Assembly: GCF_030272615.1 (NCBI RefSeq)
Contig: NC_081407.1
Coordinates: 136,466,897 to 136,530,896 of the forward strand
Reading direction: 5' to 3'
DNA length: 64,000 nucleotides
Origin: Cryptomeria japonica
Taxonomy: Eukaryota > Streptophyta > Pinopsida > Cupressales > Cupressaceae
The translations under genes and the position numbers were made by a program. Shown here in pieces: positions 12,400 to 22,383 of the stretch (its first letter is position 1; every line of letters begins with the position of its first letter). The notes under the pieces are model-generated. The model made no database searches and was not told where the DNA came from. It worked only from the letters and a program-made list of their open reading frames with translations.

Positions 12400-12411
12400 T
12401 GGTATTAGATC
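12400..12411 (+). other. Primer-binding site of the Copia element (mutated)
   Basis: TGGTATTAGATC, two substitutions from the initiator tRNA-Met site TGGTATCAGAGC. The inverted sister copy has TGGTATCAAAGC. Confidence 0.8.
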
Positions 12412-12455
12412 TTTGGTCCTCTTTTGCAGAAGCTTAACCACTTAAGGTAGATCCT

Positions 12456-13445
12456 ATGGAGGCTAACACTTCAAATCCACTGACAACTATTTTCATAAGA
12501 GAAATCCCTAAGCTTGATGGAACAAATTATGGGATATAGAAAATTTGAATGGATACTCATCTTAAATGTCTTGGCAAGGATATTTGGGAGATCACTGAGA
12601 AAGGATACACACCTTATGATCCGACATCTAGCAATCCTTCTCCCGTGGACTTGGACAAGAATATTGAAAATGATTGTCGAGATAGAGAAGCCCTCTCATG
12701 TGCACTTACTGATCAACATATCATGGGATTGACTAATAAATTACCAGCTAAGGTTATGTGGGATAAATTGCAAACTCTGAATGAAGGTGATCCTACTGTC
12801 AAAATTGCTAAACTTGATGGTTACTAGGTAAGATATGAAAACTTAAAGATGGAAGATAATGAAAGAATTGTTGTGTTTATGGAAAGAGTAAATGAGATTT
12901 TTATGGGAATTCAATGTTGTGGAGGATTTTTGAGTGAAGATGAAATAGTTTCCAAAGTCTTGAGAGCCCTTCCACTGGCTTACAAGATGAAGGTAATTGC
13001 AATTAATTAGTTAAGAACAATGGCTAACTCTTCAGTTAACAGAGACATTCTGATTGGGAAATTATTTTCTTTTGAGCTTGAAGAATTTGGATCTTCTGGA
13101 GCTATAAAGTTTGAACCTGCTTTTCATGCATCATCATCATCATCCACTGGTAAAAGTGATTGGAAAGTCCTATATGTAAAAGAATTGGAAGACATGAAGA
13201 AAGAAGATGAAGAATTTGAGCAACTTGAAGCCTTATTTGCTAGAAGAGTACCTAAAGGTCCAATAGGAAGTAAGTATAAAGGAAAAGCACCTTTTAAATG
13301 TTTTGCATGTAATAAGATTGGTCATTTTGCATCTAGATATTCTAAAAGGAATGTAAGGTTTGAGGAAAGAGTTAAGAAATCATTTAAGCCTAACCAGAAC
13401 AAATATAGATTCAAGAAAAGTAAACAATGCTACATAGCAGATTAG
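12456..13445 (+). pseudogene. Copia Gag (broken)
   Basis: ATG at 12456 starts MEANTSNPLTTIFIREIPKL; LDGTNYGIW-type text follows with both Trp/Lys-region codons turned to stops (12537-12548). The region around 12549-12830 (DREALSCALTDQHIMGLTNK) and FMERVNEIF is the UBN2 Gag core. A zinc knuckle reads CFACNKIGHFASRY with the last Cys changed. All in one frame with point stops. Gag would form the virus-like particle. Confidence 0.85.
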
Positions 13446-14362
13446 GAAGGAGCAAGTGATGACTGGAGATGAACTAACAGAAGACTTTGCTAGTGGATCC
13501 AACAATGGAAAGGAATGGGTGTTCTATGCTTTAAAGGAAGATGAACTGGAATCGGCTATCATAAATGAAGAAAATTCCCTAGCAGCAAAACTTGAAGATA
13601 AGAATGAATGGGTAATTGATAGTGGATGCTCACATCATATGACTAGTGATAAGAGAATTTTTTGTCCCTGCAAGAATACAATGGCGGTCAAATTAGATTT
13701 GGAGATGACAAAGCATGTATGATCAAAGGTCGAGGTATTGTTTCTCTGGATGGTAAGAATAATATTAATAATGTCTATTATGTAGAAGGTTTAAAGCATA
13801 ATCTTTTGAGTGTTGGTCAATTGGTGGACAAGAGTTTCCAACTTTAGTTTAAAGATAAAAAATGTAAAATCATTAACAAGACTGGTTTGGAGATTGCAAC
13901 CGGTATTCAAACTGGAGGTAATATCTTTCACTTGAACACTGGTAATAAGACATGTTTGATTGCTCATATTGATGAGAGTTGATTATGGCATAAGAGGTTG
14001 TGTCATGTTAATTTTGAATGTATTGTTAAGGTAGTTAGAGATATACCTAAGATTATGAAGCCTCATAATCTGGTATGTAAGGAATTCCAATTGGGAAAGA
14101 AAGTTAGAACTTCTTTTAAGAGCATACATGATAAGTCTAATGATGTACTTGATTTGATTCACACTGACTTATGTGGTCCAACAAGGACTAGAAGCTTTCA
14201 AGGTGATAGGTATTTCATGTTGATTATTGACGACTATTCTAGGATGATGTGGATGACTTTTCTAAGGGAGAAGTCTGAAGCCTTTGAGAAATTCAAGATC
14301 TTTAAAGAAAAAGTTGAAACATAAACTAGATTGAAAATCAAATGTCTAAGATCAGATCAAGT
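13446..14362 (+). pseudogene. Copia protease and N-terminal integrase fragment
   Basis: Protease active site WVIDSGCSHHMTS at about 13608 (DSG type), with GLKHNLLSVGQL downstream. The GAG-pre-integrase zinc region LWHKRLCHVNF is followed by VCKEFQLGK, where the second Cys of the HHCC motif is Phe. The integrase core begins HTDLCGP (first catalytic Asp) and IDDYSRMMW, then the reading stops at CLRSD, where the next catalytic Asp would lie. Frameshifts near 13460 and 13660. Truncated at the junction with inverted sequence. Confidence 0.85.
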
Positions 14363-14453
14363 CGATGAGTTAGGATCAGAAGTGTTAGCTACCATAGGAT
14401 CTACTACAAGCGGTTAAGCTTCTGCAAAAGAGGATCAAAGCTTTGATACCAAT
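14363..14453 (-). other. Inverted Copia leader and primer site
   Basis: Reverse complement reads TGGTATCAAAGC (14440-14451), then a leader matching that after 12411 (CCTCTTTTGCAGAAGCTTAA), then an ATG and the start of gag (GCTAACACTTC). Similarity ends near 14363 where plus-strand integrase ends. The exact breakpoint is uncertain by a few bases. Confidence 0.85.
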
Positions 14454-15659
14454 TGTTAGGATAACCGGTGAGCAACTGAGAGGGGGGGTGAATCAATTGT
14501 TAACATATTATAACATTTAATCCACTTAATAACCTTTAACCAAATTAAGTATAGGTAAAGAAAAAATAGATACCGATAAACAATGCAAAGAAACCATACC
14601 ACATAACACCATGATTTGTATGTGGAAAACCCGTAAAGGGAAAAACCACGATGGGAAGCCTACCCATAGTCAGATGATACTTCTGCATAAAGTATGTGTT
14701 ACAATCAAGGGCCTGCACATGTAGGAAGGCACACTGCCTAGAGCGTACTGCTCATTACAAAAGAGTCTCACTGACTCCAGAGAGGAAACAACCATCTCAA
14801 GATAAATGGATAACAATCCAATAGAGTGAACTACCAGAGATAGCATCTACCATGCCTGATTACAGTCTCGGTTAAGCTCAATACTAGAGGCCTTTGACCT
14901 CTTCCTTAATCCCAATTTGATCACCTATGATCAACCAAATCTCCTTCACATATGATTGCATTTCAAGACCATGAACACATATTCCATTCCCATCCCATGA
15001 TCTACAATGAGATCTTACATCATTTTATACAAACCCTAAGGCCTAAACCAATTAGGTCGGCCACCTAAAAGATATTACAATAAGATCATTACATAAATCC
15101 ATATTACAATGATATTCCATGTCGGCTTAAGACCAAAACAACAATAAAAAATCCATAAATCATCCCGAAACATCCCGATAACCTATAGAGTACACATTAG
15201 CATGATACTGGTCCATAACCTAGATAGGTACTAGACCTATTCCGGGTTCACCACGCCAAAGCAATGTCTTCAAGCAATTGAAGCACGATCAAAAAACATC
15301 TTCAGCATGTTGAAATCCATCTAGAAGCTGTACCAACACCAGTTATGCATCCTATCAAGATTCCTTAGTGAGAGCTCTGTCAGTAAAGCATTAAACTAGT
15401 GTCAGTAAGGGCTTACTAGAGTGTTTGATAGCATCTAATTACCAAGTCAATACCTTCTGACCAAGACATGCTCCAAAAGCATGTACCACATGTAACCAAA
15501 CATATTCCATAGATCTAAACATGTCAAAAGTGTCCAATAGATAGTCTCTTCTTCCTATAACACTAGATCTTCTATCAGTAACCAACCATAATAGCTAGTG
15601 TTGACATCAATGACAAAATATCAATGCAACACATAATCAATTCATCCATAATGCCAACA
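14454..15659 (-). repeat. Inverted Copia LTR (5' LTR of a sister copy)
   Basis: 1,206 bp; plus-strand TGTTAGGATAACCGG...AATGCCAACA is the reverse complement of the LTR at 11158-12397. Its outer terminus is exact and abuts the plus-strand LTR remnant, as expected for integration. Confidence 0.92.
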
Positions 15660-15943
15660 CTCATTGTATCACATAATTTCTATAGAAGTATAATCTGAGT
15701 GTGGGTAGGTTTCCCATCGTGGTTTTTCGCTTTCTAGGTTTTCCACGTAGAAATCATGGTGTTATGTGGTATGGTTGCTTTGCATTGATTATCTATTTAA
15801 TTGTTAAGTTGTATTTTTTACCGGTATATGTTTCTGTTTTACTGGTACTTAATCTGGTTAAAGGTTATCAAGTGGATTAAATGATATAATCTATTAACAA
15901 CTTATTCACACCCCCTCTACATTGTTCACCGGTTATCCTAACA
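15660..15943 (+). repeat. 3' part of a Copia LTR (remnant of the first copy's 3' LTR)
   Basis: Matches 12127-12397 from CTCATTGTATCA to the terminus GGTTATCCTAACA. Immediately followed by GTTAT, the right TSD of the composite. Confidence 0.9.
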
Positions 15944-16950
15944 GTTATTATTAGTGTTTTGTACAGTTATAGGAAGGGAAGATCAAATTTCAATCTAGGT
16001 GCAAACCTCTTTTCCCCTTTCAAGCATTCCTTCTTCTCCCTTTTCCTCCCTTGATCAATAGATTAGGATTTATATGTATTGGATTAGACCAACATCTGCA
16101 TCTAAATTGATAAGGAAGTCAACCTTCTTCAAAGACTCAGCCTCAATTATGTAAGGTCCAACACGTGGAGGTTTTTTCAATGTGCCACAAGGTTGATGAT
16201 CAAGGTTGTTAATCAAGCAGGCAAACTTCTGTGACAATAGTCTCCTTGACATGTAAAGTTGAAAAAGAGGTATTATACTTGATTAGGTGACTCATTCATG
16301 ACTATTAGAGTAATCTTTTATTAGCTAATAATTATTTATTCAATTATTAGTCTATTATACTCTATGCTTAGGCTAAACTTAGGAATCTTATAATTCTTTA
16401 GGGTTTTCTCCTTTAGGGTTTTGAGTATCCTCTTATAAGGGTTCTCTCTTTGTATTTGAATAACAATTGTAATTATTGAATTGCATTCTTATTGCACAAT
16501 CAATATGACTCCTCTTTTCTGGATCCTTGAATTTTGGCCTCCATAGCTTTTTTGCTCTTCTCCTTATGTGACAGGTTTGCATGCAGGTGATCTTTGGGAG
16601 TTGTAGAGTTGATTTTTCCTCAACTCCAATAATGACATTTTTAGAGAATATTGACTTTCATCTTCTTTATTTAATACATATCTTTTGTAAAAATATGGTA
16701 AGTTGCTCTCTTTCCATGTGCATGTAATAGGTTTGTAGGGTTATCTGATCCTCTAGCTTGATAAGAGAGGTAGTATGGAAGAAAGGAGAATTCCAAATCA
16801 TCTACAACAACTACCAGTTGCTGAGAAAGGAAAGAGAATGTATGTCTTTGTCAGGAAATAAAAAAAGTAGTTTGTCTTATTCTATCAGGCAGTCACCTAA
16901 TACTTTTTGGAATTGTAAAAGGCCCAAATCTTGTTGCATCATTATTTCTC

Positions 16951-16958
16951 TATAAAAG
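16951..16958 (+). promoter_or_regulatory. TATA box of the decayed LTR
   Basis: TATAAAAG in a context (TTGTTGCATC upstream, CAAGGC downstream) resembling the TATA box at 40321 of element E. Confidence 0.45.
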
Positions 16959-17460
16959 GATATTCAAGGCCTTGTGTCGATTCTCTAGGTTCAAAGTAGA
17001 AGAATTATCTGAGCATTGTATAATCTTTTTCACATAGATTGAATCTGCACTCAGAAAGTGCCTAGGTTTTGCAATATAGTACTATTATTAGTTTCATGTC
17101 CTATTTTACAGTCTCTTTGCAAATAGATATGTGAGAGTAATTTGCAATTGTAAAATCATCTTGAAATCAATTTAAATGATTTCCAATTTGTTCTCTTCAT
17201 TTGTGCTCCTAAATCTTGTTTAAAATCAATATATCAAGGATTTCTTATTTTAGTTATGCACTGTGTTGTTGAATTTGTATGAGTATGAGCTTCTTCTAAA
17301 GTAGGAGATTAAAATGATTTATTCATTCAAAGGGATATTGTAGAGAAAATATATTGTTGAGTAAAAATTGGGGAATTTATTCATGTTATGACTAATATTA
17401 GATGTTAGTTGTATAAGGCAATGGATGTTGCAAAGCTTGCATATCTTATATTATAAAAAT

Positions 17461-17536
17461 GGTTCATCTAGCCCAATGGACAAGGCACTAATCATAGAAT
17501 TATGTTGCTAATCATGTCACTTGAAATCAAGAAAAT
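17461..17536 (+). other. tRNA-like relic (tRNA pseudogene or SINE head)
   Basis: TAGCCCAATGG at 17469-17479 fits the RNA polymerase III A-box consensus TRGCNNARYGG exactly and is followed by ACAAGGC, as in plant tRNA-Arg genes. A poor B-box-like CACTTGAAATC lies at 17518-17528. Stems are mostly lost, so it is not a working tRNA gene. Confidence 0.35.
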
Positions 17537-18658
17537 TTATTAATCTTTATATTTAGTTTTTGTTTTATGAATTTGAGTTTTTAAGTAGTAGGATGAATCA
17601 GCTCTCGTAGTTACTCAAAATATATATGTTAAGGATAAAAGCCAAATCCAGAAAATTCAAAGAATTTAATAATTTTATTTATTTGTTGAGAGTACATCTA
17701 TTATAGTATTGAAAAGGATTAAGATTATAAGAATGTTGTCAAAGGGATACCCACCTAGGTCCAACAGAGTCTAAAGTGTAGAGAAAGTAACTAGCTCCTT
17801 ATCCCTAGTTACTATTTTGTCAATTGGTCCACTGATCCAAACCCTTGAACATTGAGGTTGGATTCTCATAGAGGATTTTGGAACCATCAGTTAGAAACCC
17901 CAATAGTGTTGAAGGTGTTTAATCTTCCTATGTTAAACATACCACTATGCTAAAAGTTTAATTCATATTTGTTGAAGTGATCCAAATTTTATTTTATGAT
18001 TTTTATGAAGATACATTAATCTTTGTATGAATGTTTAACACAATATAGTATCTAAGATATCCTATCTATCATCTAATTCTCATACTTTGTTGTGAGGATA
18101 AATTAGCCTTTGAAGTTTCTAGTTCATTTTTCTTCAAAAATTGGAGTAGCAGTTGCCTTTTGAAAGATTTTTGGTTAAAAGTTATGCCTTATTTTCTTTC
18201 TAGTTAAAAGTATAATTGAGTTTGATTCATTGTATATCATTAAAGGTAGTTGCGCATTGCTAAAAAAATAAAAGAGTGGATATAGAAGATCATTATATCT
18301 ATCTCAACTGTTTGTTTAGATTGTTACTTTGTTGGGCATTGGAAAATAGAGTTAAGTGACAAAACCTATAAGCAAACATCAGGCACACAACATACTGGTG
18401 GAGAATCTTTAAAATTATTCCTTGTTATCTCTTCATTTTTTGTGAAGCCTCCATGTGGAAAGCCTAAAAAATGGATCCTTTCAAATGTCATGCACCTAAA
18501 AGAGGAGATTGAAGACATGGGGATCATAACTCCATTAGATCAAAGCTCAGTTCAATCTAGTTATAGTTGAAGAATCTATAAGTTCTCAAGGTCGTGGTGC
18601 ACATATCATTCTTCTAGATCTTCTTTTCTTTTGTTGGTGTGTTATCCCTCCTCATTTG

Positions 18659-19590
18659 TGTTGGAAATTGCCACTCAATTGGTTGGTTTCACTATGTTGT
18701 CACTGATGACAACATGGTATTTTGTTTCAGCTTCATGTTTTGGTTCAGTTGTGTACCAACATACACTTCACAGACACTACACCGGCACTGGCACTGGTAG
18801 GATAGAAGGATTTCTTTTGTTACCGGCAATGCAGGCCAACATGGTTTAGAATAAGGTTATTGGTATTGGAGGCCGACATCTCTTGGATCTGGCATCAGTA
18901 ATTGTTTTTGATATTCATGTATTTATGTTATCTAGCCAACATGTAATTTGATATTGTAATTGTCTTTGTAAGCCGACATAAGGCATGATAAGTTGTATAG
19001 GATATATGGGTCAGTTGGATTAGATCATTGTGATATAGATATGGTAATGGATATGTGAATGTGATATAATGCAAAATATATTAGAGAGATTTTGTATGTG
19101 AGGATATTTATGTAAGGTTTATTCTGGTAAAGGGTTTAGGGTTGCAAACTGGAATAGACAGAGCTTAAACAGAAATTGCAGTCTAGCATAGAAGATGCTA
19201 TCTTAGCAGTTCAACACTTTCTCCAAATTGTAGTCTAGATTTATATGTAGTCAGTGAGGCTCCATTTGTGATTGAGCAGTGTGCTCTAGGATGTAAGTCT
19301 TACTTCAAGTATAGGCCCCTTATATTTTGTAATATCTTTTCATATGGCCGGTGGATTGATATTGTGGGTCCCAAATCCCATCGTGGTTTTTCCTCTTTGA
19401 GTTTTTCCATGTATAATTTTGTGTGTTATGATTCTCATTTATGTGATTGGCTTATTGGTTGCTTTACTTCTTTCAATTTTGTATGTATCGATATACCAAT
19501 TGGTGTATGCATGTTTTAATAAGGCTAAAATTAATTCATCCGATATAACACTGATTCACACCCCCCCCTCAGTTTTATTGGATTCCAACA
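18659..19590 (+). repeat. 5' LTR of element B
   Basis: 932 bp, TGTTGGAAATTGCCACTC...GGATTCCAACA. Shares the U5 block GTGGGTCCCAAATCCCATCG and the C-run with A and C. At the TATA position it has GATATATGGG, which looks damaged. Confidence 0.88.
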
Positions 19591-19592
19591 AT

Positions 19593-19605
19593 TGGTATCA
19601 AAGCC
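19593..19605 (+). other. Primer-binding site of B
   Basis: TGGTATCAAAGCC, one mismatch from the initiator tRNA-Met site, two bases after the LTR. Confidence 0.88.
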
Positions 19606-19904
19606 TTGTGCCTTTGAGGAAGTTTAACAACTTGAGGAAGATCCTAAATCCGGAATCCATGGACATGGGTTTGGAGAAACAACTTGAGATTACACTTGAA
19701 GATTATGATGCTGAAAGGTTCAATAACTTAAAGCTACAAGATGAATTGAATTTTGCTAAGGAATTCATTCTTGTCCTACAAGAGAGGCTATCATTTGTTC
19801 AAGCTAGGAGGAAGGAACTTTTGCAAATTCAGAATGATGAAGAGAAAGATACACTTAAGGAACAATGTCATAAATTGAGTCAAGAGAACATGGTTATAAG
19901 AAAT

Positions 19905-20816
19905 TATTGGCAAATGAAACTCATTGGATTCATTTTATTGTCATTGATGGCAACAAGATTTGATGGAAGTCACAAACTAGCACTAGGAGGCATATAGCGG
20001 TAGATACCAGCATTAGAAGCATTCAGGCCTACATCGGCTCCAACACTGACATCAATATTTCAAGGAAGTCGACATCAAGGAAGATTTATTTAGTAAATCA
20101 TTTTGTAATTATTGTTGAGGTCGACATTGAATATCTTTGGTAAATGCATTGTAAGCCGACATAAGGCATATCATGTGTAATAGGTATATGTCGGTCTGCT
20201 AGGGGAATTTAAAAGATGAGATGATGATGGTATTGTGATGGAAAAGAGATAGACATATATAGGTATAGAAGAACCATGAGATACAAAATATATGTATGGA
20301 GATCATTTTTGTATGCGAACATTATATCATGGAATGATCTATAGATAGCTTGGAAAGCATTCTTGGAGGAGAAGTAATACTGGTAATAGTTCAAGTTTGT
20401 AAACCGGTACAGAACAAAACCAGAACCAGAACTTTATCTGGCATAGCAGATGCATTCTTGAGTTCATTTTTTAGTAATTTACTTTGGTAGAAATCTTGTA
20501 GTCAGTGAGGCTCTTTAGTGATGAGCAGTGTGCCTTCTTGCAAGTGCAGGCCCCTATTTTATGTAATATCTTTTCATATGGCTAGTGAACTAATATTGTG
20601 GGTCACAAATCCCACCGTGGTTTTTCCTCATTGAGGTTTTCCATGTATAAATTATGTGTGTTATGGTGTTCATTTATGTGGATGGTTTATTTGCTTCTTG
20701 TTATATGCTTATTTATTTACCGGTACATACATGCATGGTTTAGAAAGTTAAAGATTGTAGATTCTAGTAGAACACTGATTCACCCCCCCCCCTCTCAGTG
20801 TTCTCAGATCCCAACA
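19905..20816 (+). repeat. 5' LTR of element C
   Basis: 912 bp, starts TATTGGCAAATGAAACTC (TG changed to TA) and ends AGATCCCAACA. The TATA region reads TATATGTC at 20185-20192, where the 3' LTR has TATATAAGTC, so the promoter of this copy is probably damaged. Confidence 0.9.
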
Positions 20817-20818
20817 AT

Positions 20819-20830
20819 TGGTATCAGAGC
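20819..20830 (+). other. Primer-binding site of C
   Basis: TGGTATCAGAGC, an exact initiator tRNA-Met complement, two bases after the LTR. Confidence 0.92.
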
Positions 20831-20890
20831 TTGGTACCTCAGAAGAAGTTTACCAGCTTGAGGAAGATCCTGAAACTAGAATCTTTGAAC

Positions 20891-22021
20891 ATGGCTATGG
20901 AGAAGCAACTTGAGATGGCTCTTGAGGATTATGATGTTGAAAGGATGAAGAACTTGAAATTGCAAGGAGAATTGAATTCTACAAATGAATTTATTCTTAT
21001 CCTACAAGAAAGGTTATCATTTTCTCAAGCCAAGAGAAAAGAACTTATGCAACAATCAGATGACAAGGAGAAGAATGCTCTTAAGGAACAATGTCAAAAA
21101 CTAAGACAAGCAAACATGCTCATGAAGAATGAAATGCAAGATCTGACCATGAGGTTATCAAAAGATATTGAGGACAGAAAGAAGAAGGAAGATAATCTTG
21201 TTTTATCTTTGAAGAACAAGTTTGATGAATGTGGAAGATTGACTCATGAGAATAATCTATTGAGGACTGATTTGGCACACTCCCATAATACTGAACAAGA
21301 CCTTGAAAGACAAGTAACCACTCTGAGAGATGATCTGATTACTGCAAGTGAGTATAAAGAAAAGTTTAGGATCAGTTTTGCACAGTTTGATGACTTACTA
21401 AAAAAACAAAGACAAATTGATGATTCTAGAGGACTTGGATTTGTACAAGGTGAAAGCTCCGGTACTGCTAATGAAGATTAGACAACCGGTATGAAAAACT
21501 CATCAAAACAGAGGAAACTGGTAAGAAAAATTAATGCTTATAAATTCAATGGTAGATTTTTTTATTGCAATAAATTTGGGCATATGGCTAAACAATGTAG
21601 AAATAAGGCAAATCAAAACTATAATTATTTTCTCGGTCAATGCACAAACTTCAAGAAATATGGTCATAGATCAGAAGATTGTAGAATGAATGTTAAATGT
21701 CATGCATGTGGAAAGTTTGGACATTTTGCTAATCATTGTAAGTCAAGAAATAATAACACCGGATATGTCAAAGCAATTCAGAAGAACAATGTTACATGCT
21801 ATGCATGCAACAAAATAGGTCATATTGCTAAGTATTGCAGAAGCAAGACTCAACCGATTAATAATGGAAAAGGAAAGTAGAAGGTAGATGAAATACAACA
21901 AGATCACACCAAGAGATGGGTTAGAAAATATGAAGAACAAAGTGGAGATGGATCTATACTGGCAAATCCATTGGTAGAATAGGGTATTCCTCCACCAGTA
22001 GGAAATTCCACTGGTAACTGA
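20891..22021 (+). pseudogene. ORF1 of C: coiled-coil zinc-knuckle Gag-like protein
   Basis: One continuous frame of 377 codons (starting MAMEKQLEMALEDYDVERMK) broken only by in-frame TAG codons, at 21479, about 21878 and about 21978. Residues ~1-180 are heptad-rich coiled coil. Knuckles: YCNKFGHMAKQC (first Cys lost), CTNFKKYGHRSEDC (second Cys lost), CHACGKFGHFANHC and CYACNKIGHIAKYC (both intact CX2CX4HX4C). The C-terminus NSTGN plus stop is shared with A. A nucleic-acid-binding, self-associating structural role is inferred. Confidence 0.8.
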
Positions 22022-22383
22022 GGCATAAGCCTTAGGGGTTGGAAAAGTCACTGCTAAATTTTGTATATTACCCTAGAAGAGATCTAAGGAGATCTAGAAA
22101 GAGATCTAGAGAAACGTGTTCATCATCAATGAAGGTTACCCCAACACATAACTGTGAAACTGACATCCGTAGTGTTGTTGGTGAAGCATTAATTACAGGA
22201 AGTTAGGGTTTTTATTCACTGATAAAAGAGGGTAAGTGAACTCATTTTCACTCATCGAGCATTCAAGAATTCAGAGCGAAGTTAAGGCGAATTAAGAGCG
22301 AGCAAAGCATTGAGAAAGGATTTTGAGCAATTATCTGAAGCACTCAATCATCCACTAACATTCACTCTCAGGTATTTCTCAAC

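Larger units (their letters stand above)
11158..15943 (+). mobile_element. Ty1/Copia element, rearranged composite
   Basis: Bounded by an exact GTTAT duplication (11153-11157 and 15944-15948). Order: complete 5' LTR (+), primer site, gag, protease and integrase fragment (+), then an inverted leader/primer-site/LTR block (-), then the last 284 bp of a plus-strand LTR. The parsimonious history is that a sister copy inserted in reverse into the 3' LTR and a deletion then removed everything from integrase of the first copy to the leader of the second. Reverse transcriptase and RNase H are absent. Confidence 0.88.
15949..18653. other. Old AT-rich sequence, part of it a decayed long LTR
   Basis: No gene recognised. 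Around 16930-17000 the string CTTGTTGCATC...TTTCTCTATAAAAGGATA...CAAGGC resembles the promoter of element E (40305-40345), and further similar phrases follow (ATCAAGGATTTCTTATTTT near 17240; TCTAAAGTGTAGAG near 17770) in the same order as in the 5' LTR of E. I therefore read about 16900-17900 as the R/U5 part of an older Tat/Ogre-type LTR. No termini or TSD found. Confidence 0.45.

Noticed and set aside
13998-14324. A complete Copia integrase
   Set aside because: Only the zinc region and first catalytic Asp are present before the junction near 14363; the second Asp and Glu are missing.
17461-17536. A functional tRNA gene
   Set aside because: No credible B box or acceptor stem; only the A-box half is tRNA-like.
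19419-19997. ORF of 192 codons
   Set aside because: It joins LTR, ORF1 of B and the start of the LTR of C; only the middle part is coding.
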